From contig NC_045134.1 in NCBI RefSeq assembly GCF_007655135.1, positions 17,570,568-17,634,567 on the forward strand: 64,000 nt of DNA, given 5' to 3'. The position numbers and the translations under genes are program-made. Numbering within the stretch: the first letter of the stretch is position 1; the number at the start of each line of letters is the position of its first letter. This DNA is from Punica granatum. Lineage: Eukaryota; Streptophyta; Magnoliopsida; Myrtales; Lythraceae. Below, in pieces: positions 11,997 to 25,487 of the stretch. A model generated the notes under the pieces. It saw only the letters and a program-made list of their open reading frames with translations, was not told the origin of the DNA and searched no databases.

Positions 11997-14900
11997 GGAA
12001 GGCTTCAGGGGTGAAAGGCGAGAGGGTTTTGGGGAAGTAATTTTCAGTCCCTGTCGCTTTCATTATATAAAAGCATATCAAAAAATCAAATAAAATTTGG
12101 CACCCCAATTAAATTCCAATTAGTCATGTAATGCGAGCGTATGTCTCATTTTACTTTAAAGATAAATAATAAATTTATTCTGTAAATTATATTTCATCTT
12201 TTTAATCTGATTCTTTTTATTGGCTAAAATTGATATCTTACATGGATAGAAGCTGTGTTCTATAATAACTTTGTGTAAATATTTTGAGTTAAAATGCATA
12301 AATTTTTAATATTTAGTCGAACTCTATATTATACTAGTAAATTTACACGTGCGTTGCACGTGAAACCTTTTTCGATAAGGTTAAAAAACATAATACTCGA
12401 ACAATAGAATATATAAGAAAACATTATTAGAAAAAGAAAAAAAAATATATTAATAGTACTTCCTTTTGAATGGATTGGTGACCATTTCTAATTAGAAATA
12501 TGTTCTTAATTTAATTTTTAAATAAATAAAATAAAATAAATAGTTAGTAATATCTATGAGGGTTAAAAAAAATTTTAAAAAAAAACATCTCATCATATTT
12601 CTTGATTTCTTTAATTTTTATAACATGAGAAGATTTTATTATATGTATAGATATTATTTAATAATCTCGAATTTTTTTAAAAAAATTATTTTTAAAATTT
12701 GATTTCTTGATTTCTTTAATATTTATAATTTATATGACATAATGCACTTGAAATAAATGAGAAATTTTATTAAATGTATAGATATTATTTAATAATCTTG
12801 AATTTCGTAAAATTAAAATTAATAGATCCCATCACATAAATATTAACATCAAAACAAGTATATATTAGCATATATTTTGTAAAAGGAATTTTCTAGGTTT
12901 TTATTTATTTATTTATATTTTAGAAATTAGTTTTAATATTTTTCATATTTTCGAAACTATTTTCAAAAATGAAGTTGCCTTTATTTATATAATTTATGCT
13001 TAAGACAAAGTATGATACCGTTTGGTTATGTGTACTTTTCTTTCTAAATCTATTTAAAATTTATAGTTTTTCCCACAAATCCACATAATTCATAATTATT
13101 ATTGATTTTTATTATTATTTTATCTTCACAAGTTCAAATCTTTTTCATAAATTTTTTGTTTATCAATCAGTGCATTGCACGGGCATAAAAACCTAGCAAA
13201 CATATACAGTAATATGAAAAGTTACATGCAAGTTGTACATCATAATGACTCTTTCTTCGAGCAGATACTTACAGGTTAAATGAAAACGTATATATGTTAG
13301 TCTCCGAAGGAAAACTGCATCTAATTTAATTGATGAGATTTAATACTAAAATTTCAGCACTATCGAAAGAAAAATTAAAATTACAACATGGATATTTCAA
13401 AATCACCCAAGGCTATAGATCCAATCCTTATTGGTCATGCATGGAGCCGGTCCTAAATATTGTTTAAATTCAATCTTTTTGTGAAATCATTTAATCAATA
13501 TTGTCATGACTAAGTACAAGAATTTCAATTTATACGGACGAAGAATGTTCCGTCCCAACTCAGGCAAAATTGGTATGGCCAGAAGCATTATGAATATATA
13601 AACAAAAAGAAACATCTAGGATGGAGAATTGACACGGTCCGCCTCAATTTTCATGTTACATATATAGTCATTATGTCCGTAAATATGAACTTTAATATGG
13701 ACAGAATTATCGCGAAAATTTCATAAGTTTATTTTAGGCAATTATTTATCTAGAAAAAAAAATATAGGGAACGGATTGCGGGGTGGCAATTTTTGTCGTT
13801 AGTACCTGGGATGGGAACTTCCGTCCAAAATCTGTCTATCAGATATGAGATAGATTTTGGGATAAAAATTTCGATCTCACACATTTAGGACAAAATTCTA
13901 TTCCATAATCTTTCTCGGCGCATTGACCGAATTAGGAAGAAATTTTATATTCCAATCCCATTCATTATTTAAATAGAATAATAGTGATATAACATGGAAT
14001 GGTATTCCGTCTCTAATTTAAAAAATAGGGATGGAATATTCCATTACTAAATTTATCTTTATACGGAAGGATTTAGGAGTGAAAGGTGAGATGGCTTTAG
14101 GGATGGAATTTTCAATGTCAGTTGCTTTAATTATTTAAAAGTACATAAAAAATAAAATAAAATTTGGAGCCCCAATTAAATTTGTTCTGCGTTAGCTTGT
14201 ATCTCGGTGACGGCACTAGTACGGAGTTGACAGAATTTACTTGATTGAAAAATTTGGAATTTTTCCGTTCAATTGCAACAAAAAAATAGTTATTGTACAA
14301 ATCGTGCAAGTCGATAAAAAGGTTTTGCACCAGTGGAGGGATTTACCCTAACTTTGTCGAGGATAACGTTGTTTTTTATGGATTTATTAAGCAAAAGAAT
14401 TAAAAACAAATGATATATTATTGTATTCCTTCATATTGCATGGCAAACAGATAGTTTGTGCAAACAGTGATCGAATTTCGAAACATATACGTAAAATAAC
14501 TGATATATACTTGACAGAAGCGAGGACCGAATAAAATTCGGTTTTAAATACAAATTTTTTTGCTTGAAGTGCGTTGTTTGTTACTCTCATAAGTTTTAAT
14601 AGCCCACTCAGACAAGCATTTTTATTTTCAATTCGGTCAAAAACAAGAAGATTCTAGCTAGGACAAAGTAGTTGAAATCGATCGACATAAGCAGAAAAAA
14701 ATATTTTATTATGGCTGTAAGCAATATAAGTGTAAACCGTGGCACACAACAATTGCCACCGGGACCTAATTAGGCTAGAAGCAATAACAGCCACTTCCAG
14801 TTCCACCCGAAATGGTTAAGCATTTTCCATTAAGATTGAACATATAATAACAGTGTTTAGCACAATCATTAAACTTCGAGCACGGTCCTGCATACTGGAG

Positions 14901-17900
14901 GGGAACCTGCCCATCCTTGATCTCCATTGCAGCTGTCACTAAGATGAATTTGAAAACAAAAGTTAGATATATCTAAATAAAAACATACTAGGCTTCATGC
15001 TTTTTAAGAAACATCAAACGACAGACGTCCATAATTTGCATATTGTAGCCACAAGTTTGGAGTTATATTGAAACGATGACATTGGTTTAGCATACACGTG
15101 CGAATTTTTCTATGATATTGACGCTAACAGAAACTAGATCTAGAGATGATAATTAATTAATTACCTGCACTGAAAAGCCAAAAGGCACACAAAAGTCCAA
15201 CGAAGACGCCCTTCTTCCATGAAGCCATTGTTCTGCCTTTGCTCTGTCTCTCAATGCTCCACGAAGATGTGACACTAAAAATCTAATGCAAAGGTTGACA
15301 TTTATATAGGGATATTTCGACCGTTGCGCTAAGGCAAAGGATATGGACTCATATATAGTTCCCATAAATATGAAATTCTTACCAATAGATGTATTTACAA
15401 ATTTGAAAATGAAATATATGGCTGTGTTTAAATGGAAAACGTTTGCCAAATAATGTTGCAATTTTTATATATTACAAAGAAATTACTAGTTCGAATCACT
15501 TAATTATGAAAACTACTATTATTTATAATTATATAAGTATTAATTAAATAACTATACTCATTATTGTAATTAATAATAGCAAATTTGAAAATGAAGAGAC
15601 CCCTAATTCAAGTCATTTATTTACGATTGTTACTATTATTTATAATTCTACGAATCAAAATTAAATAATAACACATGTGACTACAGTCAGTACGCATTTA
15701 TGAAAATGAATAAGTATTCAAAACAGTATTAACAAGAATTCAAATCATGTATTTTCATTTCAATAGCAAATATACATTCATAATTTTAGAAATATTACGA
15801 ATATTTGTAATTATAAAAATTTAAACAGTTTGAATAAATTCTTAAAATTACAACTATTTTTGTTATTTCAATAGTTACTAAAAATTCATAATTTTTTGAA
15901 AGATTAAGAATATTTATAATTATATAAATATAAAATTATTGAATAATTTTTTAAATTACATCTAAACTTATGAGAGTTTTATTTAGTAATCTATCGCGGA
16001 AGTAATTGAGTCATTTAGCTAAAATTATTCAAATTCATGAAGCTTAATATATGAGATTTGAACACAAGTAGCACAATCAATAGTGAAGTTACCTGCATAT
16101 ATATACATACATCTATATATGAATATTAGATTAGATTTCTTCTTAATATATAGAGGTAGAACGGTGATATCAAATAAATAAAGTATAATCTAATGCCATG
16201 CATATATGTCTTGTGGTCAATATATCTTTGTGGAAAGATATATGCATATATGAGGAGGGAAATAAATTACAAGTAACAAATTTATTACTTTAATTACTAT
16301 TACTTTAATAGTAAACAAAGATATTAATTTCCACCTCTTGACACTTATAAATTGATTATGAATGATAAACTCCACTAATTGTTTGCATTACATGGCCTCA
16401 TAATATTATTTTACCATCAATATCAGTTCGATTTAAATTTTACCACTGACGCCATCATTTGATAAAAAGAATCATGAATTTAATTAAAATTTAGGGAAAT
16501 AGTAATATTATGTGTGTTAAAATTGGAATTATTTTTATTGCATAGATATCTCAATTAAGTTGCTTTTGGTGCTCATATGCGCGTGGTGAGCATCTTTTGC
16601 CAATATCAGTGCAAACTTGGTTCGGGCAGTCCAATCTATAGGGAAAAATATTTACATGGCACGGTAACCTACTTCTTATAATTAATTTGTTAATTCTAAT
16701 TTAAATTCGCTTTTTTAAGTATGATTCAATTGTTTCTACCGAAAAATGAACGACTCAACTGATAAATTTCCATCAGAGCCGACATAGAATATAATGTATT
16801 ATCAAGTTCACCTGAATTAAGATTCCATGCAATAGCGTAAATCGTTCTTCAAAAATTGAGTTACTTATATAAATATATAACTTATGCCTTGGAGAAAGTA
16901 TAATACAGTTTGGTTATGTGTAATTTTTTTCTAAATATATTTAAAATTTATAGTTTTTCTCACATGCCCACTAAATGTATTGATAGGATAACTTATTCAC
17001 AAATGATATTAATAAATATATCATAATCCATAATTATTATTGATGTTGCTTATTATTTTATATTCACAAGTTAAAATGTTTTTCACAAATTTTTTGTTTA
17101 TAAATCAGCGGATTGCATCAGCCTAAAAACCTAGTAAACATATATGGTAATAACAAAATTTATACGCGAGTTGTACATCATAATGACTCTTTTATCCAGC
17201 AGATGCTTACTGCCCCATTGAAAGAATATATATTGGAAATGCTAGTACTATATCTAATTTAATTGTTGAGATTTAATACTAAAATTTCATCACTACCGAA
17301 AGAAAAATTAAAATTACAACATGGATATTTTTAAAACACCATGGCTACAGGTCTAATCCTTATTGGTCATGCATGAAGCCGGTCCTAAATATAGTTCAAA
17401 TTTAATTTTTTTGGCGAAATTTTTAAATCAATATTTTCATGACTTAGTACGAGGGTTTCAATTTATGCAGACGAAGAATTTTCCCTCCCAACTGTGGCAA
17501 AATAGTGATTGTAAGAAGCATTAGGAAAATATAAATAAATAGAAACATCTAGGATGGAAAATAGAAATGGTCTGCCTCAATTTTCACGTTACGGATATAG
17601 TTATTCCGTCCATAAATTCCAACTCTATTATGGACGGAATTATCGCGGAAACTCCATAAGTATATTTTAGGCAATTATTTATCTAGAAAGAGATATAGGG
17701 AACGGATCGCGGGGTGGCGGTTTCTATCGTTAGCAGTTGGGATGGGAATTTCCGTCCGAAATTTGTCTATCAAATTTGAGACATATTTTGGGACGAAAAT
17801 TTCCGTCTCAAGCATTTAGGACAAAATTATGTTCCAAAATCTTTCTCCGCGTATTGACCGAATTAGGAAGAAATTTTATATCCCTATCCCTTTCATTATT

Positions 17901-17995
17901 TAAATAAAATGATAGGGATATAACATGGAATGGTATTCCGTCTCTAATTTTAAAAATAGGGACGAAATATTCTATTACTAAATTTATCTTTATAC
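11997..17995. repeat. 6-kb tandem unit, copy 3
   Basis: This unit is 5999 bp. It carries a few private substitutions, and several of them cluster in the last 500 bp (about 17512-17885), next to the diverged fourth copy. The remainder is almost identical to copies 1 and 2. Confidence 0.97.
14775..15228 (-). CDS. Defensin-like secreted cysteine-rich peptide, copy 3
   Basis: The two exons are 15165-15228 and 14775-14932. The 73-residue product reads as identical to copy 1: a signal peptide of about 22 residues, then cysteines at 39, 45, 49, 59, 70 and 72 in the C-x5-C-x3-C-x9-C-x10-C-x-C pattern. The exon-1 base missing in copy 2 is present, and the TATA box is at 15300-15309. The repeat units are so similar that any transcript from copies 1 and 3 would be indistinguishable. 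As with copy 1, the family assignment is firm but the biological role is open. Confidence 0.85.
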
Positions 17996-19530
17996 GGAAG
18001 GCTTCAGGGGTGAAAGGCGAGAGGGTTTTGGGGAAGTAATTTTCAGTCCCTGTCGCTTTCATTATATAAAAGCATATCAAATAAATCAAATAAAATTTGG
18101 CACCCCAATTAAATTCCAATTAGTCATGTAATGCGAGCGTATGTCTCATTTTACTTTAAAGATAAATAATAAATTTATTCTGTAAATTATATTTCATCTT
18201 TTTAATCTGATTCTTTTTATTGGCTAAAATTGATATCTTACATGGATAGAAGCTGTGTTCTATAATAACTTGGTGTAAATATTTTGAGTTAAAATGCATA
18301 AATTTTTAATATTTAGTCGAACTCTATATTATACTAGTAAATTTACACGTGCGTTGCACGTGAAACCTTTTTCGATAAGGTTAAAAAACATAATACTCGA
18401 ACAATAGAATATATAAGAAAACATTATTAGAAAAAGAAAAAAATATATATTATTAGTACTTCCTTTTGAATGGATTGGTGACCATTTCTAATTAGAAATA
18501 TGTTCTTAATTTAATTTTTAAATAAATAAAATAAAATAAATAGTTAGTAATATCTATGAGGGTTAAAATTTTTTAAAAAAAACATCTCATCATATTTCTT
18601 GATTTCTTTAATTTTTATAACATGAGAAGATTTTATTATATGTATAGATATTATTTAATAATCTCGAATTTTTTTAAAAAAATTATTTTTAAAATTTGAT
18701 TTCTTGATTTCTTTAATATTTATAGTTTATAGAACATAATGCACTTGAAATAAATGAGAAATTTTATTAAATGTATAGATATTATTTAATAATCTTGAAT
18801 TTCGTAAAATTAAAATTAATATATCCCATCATATAAATATTAACATCAAAACAAGTATATATTAGCATATATTTTGTAAAAGGAATTTTCTAGGTTTTTA
18901 TTTATATTTTTATATTTTAGAAATTAGTTTTAATATTTTTCATATTTTCGAAACTATTTTCAAAAATTAAGTTGCCTTTATTTATATAATTTATGCTTAA
19001 GACAAAGTATGATACCGTTTGGTTATGTGTACTTTTCTTTCTAAATCTATTTAAAATTTATAGTTTTTTCTCACAAATCCACTAAATATATTGATATGAT
19101 AACTTACTCACAAAAGAAATTAATAAATACCATAATTCATAATTATTATTGATTTGATTATTATTTTATCTTCACAAGTTCAAATCTTTTTCATAAATTT
19201 TTTGTTTATAAATCAGTGCATTGCACAGGCATAAAAACCTAGCAAACATATATAGTAATATGAAAAGTTACATGCAAGTTGTACATCATAATGACTCTTT
19301 CATCCAGTAGATACTTACAGGTTAAATGAAAACGTATATATGTTAGTCTCCGAAGGAAAACTGCATCTAATTTAATTGATGAGATTTAATACTAAAATTT
19401 CAGCACTATCGAAAGAAAAATTAAAATTACAACATGGATATTTCAAAATCACCCAAGGCTATAGATCCAATCCTTATTGGTCATGCATGGAGCCGGTCCT
19501 AAATATTGTTTAAATTCAATCTTTTTGGTG
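17996..19530. repeat. 6-kb tandem unit, copy 4, truncated and diverged
   Basis: The first 1.53 kb of a fourth unit stops at about 19530, where retroelement-like sequence begins. The defensin-like gene would lie further on and is absent. This copy has clearly more substitutions than copies 1 to 3. It also retains about 50 bp near 19080-19130 that copies 1 to 3 lack but X' (about 4970-5025) has. It therefore represents an older edge copy of the array. Confidence 0.92.
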
Positions 19531-22500
19531 AAATAGCTCATCAAGTGGTAAAATGGGAAGTGGCTGAGGGAAATACTTATAAAAATAGGTCACCTCTTTT
19601 CCTCGCGTTGGTTGCAAAGAAATTCTGAACATTCTCGAAGCTGAACCGAGTTGAGGCAAGAACATGAAAATTAGAATTCCTTCTTAGTTTTCTATGGAGC
19701 TTGGAATCACCTCAATCGGAACTTCGTGGAGCAAGATATGCAATTCAGCTCGAAACTGTGTAAAACTGGGAAAACTGGCTGTGGAAAGTTTTTGCAATCA
19801 GCCAAGCATCTTACAAGAATTGAACTGAGGTCAAAACAGAGAAGTCGAAGCTCTCCTTCTTAACTTTCCACAGGACTTTGAATCACGTTGATCCGAGCTA
19901 CGGAGAGTGAGGTAATGCTACTTTTTGCGAGACTGTGCAGAGCTGGACACGAACTTCCTCCGACTTGTTGCAACTAATCCCACCTCTAGGCTTCCTCCTT
20001 TGCATTTCTATCACGAACAGAATGGCTGTTTTTTTTTTTTGTCAAGCCGCTGCTGAGCAGATCAAGAGTCTTGCATCATCACGGCCTAACAATTACGAAC
20101 TCTGAATCGTCTCGGCTTTACCAGACATGAGCTTTAACTTGCAGAGACTTGGCTGGTTGAAAACTCTAACTCCTCTAGGACGGAATTGTAATAGTATAAG
20201 GAGCATGGTGGAAGCATAAAAAGTGTGAGTTACTTCCTCAGTAGTTACAACCCCCAGTGTTATGGCCTCTAAGCATTCGACAACCAACAAGTTGGAATTG
20301 AAGCCTCCTTGTGTGGGGGCCTCCATGGTCTTGGTTACCAAAAACTTGCAAGTAGATTCTCCTCAGCTAACTGGAGCCTTGTTTGGTGCAGCCATATTGG
20401 ATTTAACCATATGAATTTTGGCTACCCACTCAAACTTGGTTTATGCTTTAGCCCCAAATGAAGCTTTGGCCTTTGGCGTAGATTCGGCCACTGACTTTTT
20501 GGCAACCAAAGTATTTGGTGAGCTACGTTTGAAATGATGTTGGTTGACCGAAGAACCCTTTAGACTAGTTGCAACACTTAATGGAGCGGCCATCGATCTT
20601 TACACTTGTCGACATCGTTGTTCACGACATTTTTGCGTTCTTGTAAGCGGTTTGGGTCTCTTAGGATGCACCAACCTTCATCATGCTTTCTTGGAAACTT
20701 TCATGGGTGGCATCGCAAGTCTCTGCTTAGCCAGAAGACATTGGATAATAGTCTGAAACCTTCTCGGCGCAACATCCGAATGCATCAACTTGTCACATAA
20801 ACTTTGATTGCGCATCTCAGCCCTGGATGGGCCGAGCTTCCCGCCCTCCAAAACTCTGATCAGTGACTTGCCCCTAGAATAAACATCACGAGCGGCTCTG
20901 TTTGCTTCTCCCGAGCTGCTAAATTCGCCCTAACCCCCCGAGGCTTGCTTGAAGATGCTATCTCAACCTTCACAACGCCTTTTTTGGCCATGTGATTGAC
21001 TCCTTTCAGCTCTCGAACATCTAGACCATAGCTGAACGCCCCCTTTGTGAACCCGAGCTAACATGTTGTACCCCTTTGGACACGGGCTAAACTGAAAATT
21101 TAAGCCCCTATGTTTCACGTTTCGGGACTATAAGTCCCGAGAATTGCAGCTATCATCCCTCAACTTTCGGGGCATAGGTTCGAGCATATACCCAACCCCC
21201 CGTGCCTTGCTTGAAGACTCAAAATCAGCTCTATAATTAACTTCCCGAGTCATTGGATTCCCATACCTTGGGTTTCGAGGCACAAAACCGGTCACAAACT
21301 CGAGCCCCCGAGAGTTCAAGTTCTTGTTTCTTGAATCTAGGGGTATGAGCTCGGATTTATACTCGACTCCCTGAGCCTTCGAACTTTTGAACAGCCATTA
21401 ACCTCTCAGCTCGTCGACACCGTTGTTCACAGAGCTTTTGCGTTCTAGTCAAAGGTTGCCGATCTTTGGGGTTAGTGATTTTTCTGCCACACGTACTTCG
21501 GCTTGGGTCTTGAAGTAGCGGCCTCGTGTGCAACCCTTGGAATCGCGGCCTCATATTTGATCTTGCCTAAAGTATTCGCATCCATTGTCTTGGCCGCTCT
21601 TGCAAAAACTGTGGCCCCTAATTCCTCATATTTGTCATCTGTTGTAAGCCTTGATGGGGTGCCAACTGTTAAATTATTAACAAAGACCGCAACCACGCCA
21701 GCCTCTAAGGCGGCATGTGAAAAATCCTTGACATTAGCTTGGAGCATGAATTGTTGCGAGGATTTGTTAGATCCATGATCCTCGATCTTTTCTTGTGCAA
21801 ATCCACTTTGCTATTTAATGGGGCCGAAGATAATGGAGGCGAGGATTTGGTGGAGATGTTGGATTAGTCGAGGCTGACTCATCAACGAAGACTTTGATCA
21901 CACCAACCTCTAAGGCGGTATGTGTAGAATCCACGAGTTTATCATGGGACGACTCTCAGTCAAGAAATCGCTTGGCCTTTTCATGGGGTAAGGCCTCTTC
22001 AATGACATCATTATCATCTTGACGCCGGAGCTCCTCAGCCTTCGGAGGAGATTGAGAAGAATGTAAGGATGTATCTTCCTCGAGGGGCAGAAGATGATGT
22101 ACATCAAGCTGGCTTTGAGACTGCAGAAAGTTCGGCTTCTTATGCTCTTCCAATGCTGATTCGAGAACCTCCTTGCTCCCCCTTGCATGGTTGAAGTGAC
22201 AGCCGACATCTTGACCACATCGATAGACTTGGGAGTCGAAGGTTTGGTCACATTCGCTTGCAAAGGTGAGGGCGATTGGTTAGCCTACCCTTGGCGGTTA
22301 CTACACAGGTGGCAACGGTAAGTGTCGAGGCAAGTCTGCGCTGGAGGCTGAGCCGGCACAAGAGGTTGAAATGTAGACGAAGGTTCTTATTGCAGACATG
22401 ATTGAATCGGTTGGGTCCATAAGGTCGACAGATTCTACAGGTTTGGCTGCAACTGCTGAAAATGCAAAATTTGCCACCATGGCAGAAATTGTCATTGTTG

Positions 22501-22856
22501 TGCTTGTAGTATAGGTTGCATCAATTGATAAGTTGCAGTAGGCGGCTGAGAGGAAGGTTGCATCGAGTAGCTCGTTTCATTGCTTGTTCTGGATAAATCT
22601 CTAGCGAGGCTAAGCAGCTAACCGATGATGTCGCATAACTAACCGCTTGTGGCTGCAAATAATTATATGATTGGATGATGGCAAATAGCCCATTGATGGT
22701 GACGCATAAGGCGACGACATCGAATTGCTAGTTGATGGTGTCGAAGGATAATAGGTCGACGACATTGAATTGCCAATCGATGATGTCGAAGAATAATAAC
22801 CATACTCCGTTATAGTAGAAGCACGAATTTAACGCATCCCACTGGGCGTGCCAAAT
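19531..22856 (-). mobile_element. Decayed LTR retroelement body
   Basis: Reading leftward on the minus strand from 22853, the sequence begins with a primer-binding-site-like TGGCACGCCCAGTGGG (22838-22853). A serine- and tyrosine-rich leader follows, then only short, interrupted reading frames. Imperfect internal repeats occur at 19670-19960 (two copies of about 180 bp) and between 20600 and 21430. No protease, reverse transcriptase or integrase could be read. It is best explained as a degraded or non-autonomous LTR element in minus orientation whose far LTR is missing. Confidence 0.4.
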
Positions 22857-23640
22857 TGTTGATCACATTGAAAAATGGTCGACGGGTAGATGATGAGAAA
22901 ACCAGGTGTGCTAGAGCGCTATCCCAAGAAAATAGAAACCGACGCCACACTAGCCGGCTCCATTGATACAAAGCATCGTACCACAACCTCTAGAGTCCGC
23001 GAGACTGAACGACAACTGGGTTTCAAATAAATAAAATAGACGGTTGAATGCGTCTCAGACGATCATGCGACTCAGGGATTTAGCCCCTATGGATTCTCCA
23101 CTATTTCTTCGTGCTTCCTTAATCAAGAGTAACAAAGACACAATTAATAAGGCCGTGTTGAGAGTGGGTCTCGACCTTAAATGGCCGAAAGGAGTGAATC
23201 TAGGCTAGAACCTAGACTCGGGAAGACTACCATGGTTTGGGAGCAAAGATAGGTAGAGGCCGACGGATAGGCACTGAACAACCTCGGAAGGTCAATCGGG
23301 TTTCGCTCCTGAAAGCGAGATAGGTGCAAGAAAGGAAAGGTAGAGGAAAGGTAAAGGTTCGGGAATGTAAAGGTACAAGGTAAAGGTAAAGGATCGATAA
23401 AAGTAAAGTGCTGGAAAGAGAAAGATAACTATGAAAATTTGATCTCCACCGTCTCTCCTCAACAGTCACGTCCGTGCTATATATATGTATATATATTGGG
23501 CTCTCCACTGGGCTTCCTTGAATAGGTCACTCTTCAAACAAATCTTGGGCATGACTTCCCTTTGGACCTTAAATTAATCTGGCCTGTGCACTAATAATCA
23601 CGACCCGCTTCATGCTTCCAATTAACATGTCCAAAAAGTA
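22857..23640 (-). mobile_element. Probable 5' LTR of the decayed element
   Basis: Immediately beside the primer-binding-site-like sequence, the plus strand starts TGTTGATCAC, so on the minus strand the LTR would end in CA, as LTRs do. A minus-strand TATA-rich segment at about 23475-23500 could be its promoter, and AAGG/GGTAAAGG-type simple repeats lie at 23320-23400. The outer boundary near 23640 is a guess, since no second LTR copy exists in the window to define it. Confidence 0.35.
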
Positions 23641-24358
23641 CGGAAGAACCATCGAAGTCACCAATTACACGTCATAACTTGGTAGTCTCCATGAAATGCG
23701 GGAAATAGGTGTAAACAAGAACTTTTGAAGGATCTCAAAGAATACGCCATAATTGGGTATGGAGTTTGGAAGTAGGGATGCAATGCACGTAGCTTAGTGC
23801 GTTTTGACACTTTCATAGTCAGGGACACCTCTATAGTAGTAAGGAAGGAGCCTAAGACATGAAGAGCGAAGGTATTGAGATTGTTGACATTTTGTGAACA
23901 AATTAGTTGCGTTATGTGCAAGCTTTTTCTCGTTTACTAATAATGTTAAACGCTCATGCTACTATTAATATTGTAATATTAATGATGGTTACATACGTTC
24001 ATGGCATCAACGTAAATTGAAGCTAACATAGTTAATAATGATTAAAATGAGTAATTAAAAAGACGGTGTTAGCAGTGCTTATCTATAGATGCCTTTCAAA
24101 GCCCTTTTGGCTGGCTTAGACATGTCCATTACGCAAGTAGTAAAATCAATAGGAGACTCTAGAAAATAGTCGGAATCACAACCTTTGGCAGCAGTCTCCA
24201 AAGTCGGTGCTAATGTTCAGGCCAGAACAATCTAACCACGAGGACGTTTATTGCTCGTGACCACAATGAACAATAATCTCCTACAAGTGTACCAGGAACT
24301 ACCCGTATGAGTGAAGATCAGGAGAAAATCTCGATTTTTCCTTTTGAATATTTAAATA
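23641..24358. other. Unassigned intergenic sequence
   Basis: I see no gene, conserved protein segment or clear repeat here. A frame of 87 codons on the minus strand (23658-23921) shows no recognisable domain and is probably chance. Confidence 0.4.
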
Positions 24359-25487
24359 GATAAATTACACAAAAAATACATATTTTCACTTTTGCCTCAA
24401 TCTTGACACGATTTTTCACTTTTGACATTAAAAATTTCAACTTTTCCATTATGTCTCAAAAATTTCACGCCGTAATAAAATCATTACATTTTCCTTTAAA
24501 TTACTGACGTGGACGGTTACGGACCAACGAGCTGCACATGTGGCCGCCACATTAGGTCTCTATTCCATCAAATTGGATCATACCCAAAAACCCAAATCAA
24601 ATCCAACCCGAGTGTAACAGATCCGAATCCTGAATCAAACCCGAAATTAGTTCCTCCATTTCTTCCTCTTGTACTGCAGAAGAACCCTAATTTCCCCTAA
24701 ATCTCCCTCTCCTTCCTCTTGTTCGGTCATCCTTATCATCTTCAATCATCCTCAAGCCCGATGCTAATCCTCTTTTTCGGGTTTTAGGGTCAGCATCTTC
24801 TATCCCCGAAATCTAATCCCCCAACCCTAACTTCTTCAGTCATCCTCATCATCTTCTTCGATCATCTTCAGTGACCAACTTGTTTGATCATCTTTTTCGG
24901 TCATCCTCAATTAATTGGCCAATATTGCTGGGAAAATAGTAAGTGGGAGACAGTTATCAACAGATGCTTCTCAAGAGACATGGTGGAAGAGATTCTATCG
25001 TCAATTTCCGATAGAACAGCCATGTCAGATGCTCGACAACGTCCTTCAAATCTTCACTCAGAGAAAAGAAAGAGCTAATTGAAGGAGAAGAGAGGGAGAT
25101 GAGAAAGATTAAGGAATCAATTGGACCTGAATGCTTCAATATTCACTCAATCTTCGGAGAGGGAGATGAGATTATTTTGGGAGTTTTGGGGCTTAGGGTT
25201 TGATATTTGAAGGAAGATAAAACTAATGGATTTCGGGTTATTTGGGCTTTTGGGTTTGATCCTAGTGGAAAGAACAGACTGATGTGGCGGCTATGCTGCA
25301 GCTCGTGGGTCCGTTACTCTCCACGTCGGCAATTTGACAAAAAATGTAAGGACTATGTTATGGCGGGTCATTTTTTAGACCGGATGGAAACGTTAGAATA
25401 TTTACGTCAAAAGTGAAAGCATGCGTTAAATTTTAGACAAAAGTGAAACTTGTATTTTTTAAAATTTTTTATTCTTGCAATTTACCC
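24359..25487. mobile_element. Mutator-like fold-back element, 1.1 kb
   Basis: The ends are long imperfect inverted repeats. The left starts GATAAATTACAC and continues to about 24560; the right is its complement from about 25250 to 25487, ending near AATTTACCC. Shared blocks include TTTCACTTTTG and a GC-richer part with ACGTGG. The flanks share TTAAAT, consistent with an imperfect target duplication. The interior (about 24660-25240) resembles a gene 5' region with CCCTAA motifs and a short frame around 24884-25078. No transposase is present, so it is non-autonomous. Confidence 0.6.

Noticed and set aside
1..17995. The tandem units as rDNA or a CRISPR-like array
   Set aside because: There is no ribosomal RNA sequence, the unit carries a eukaryotic intron-containing gene, and a 6-kb repeat has no resemblance to short spaced repeats.
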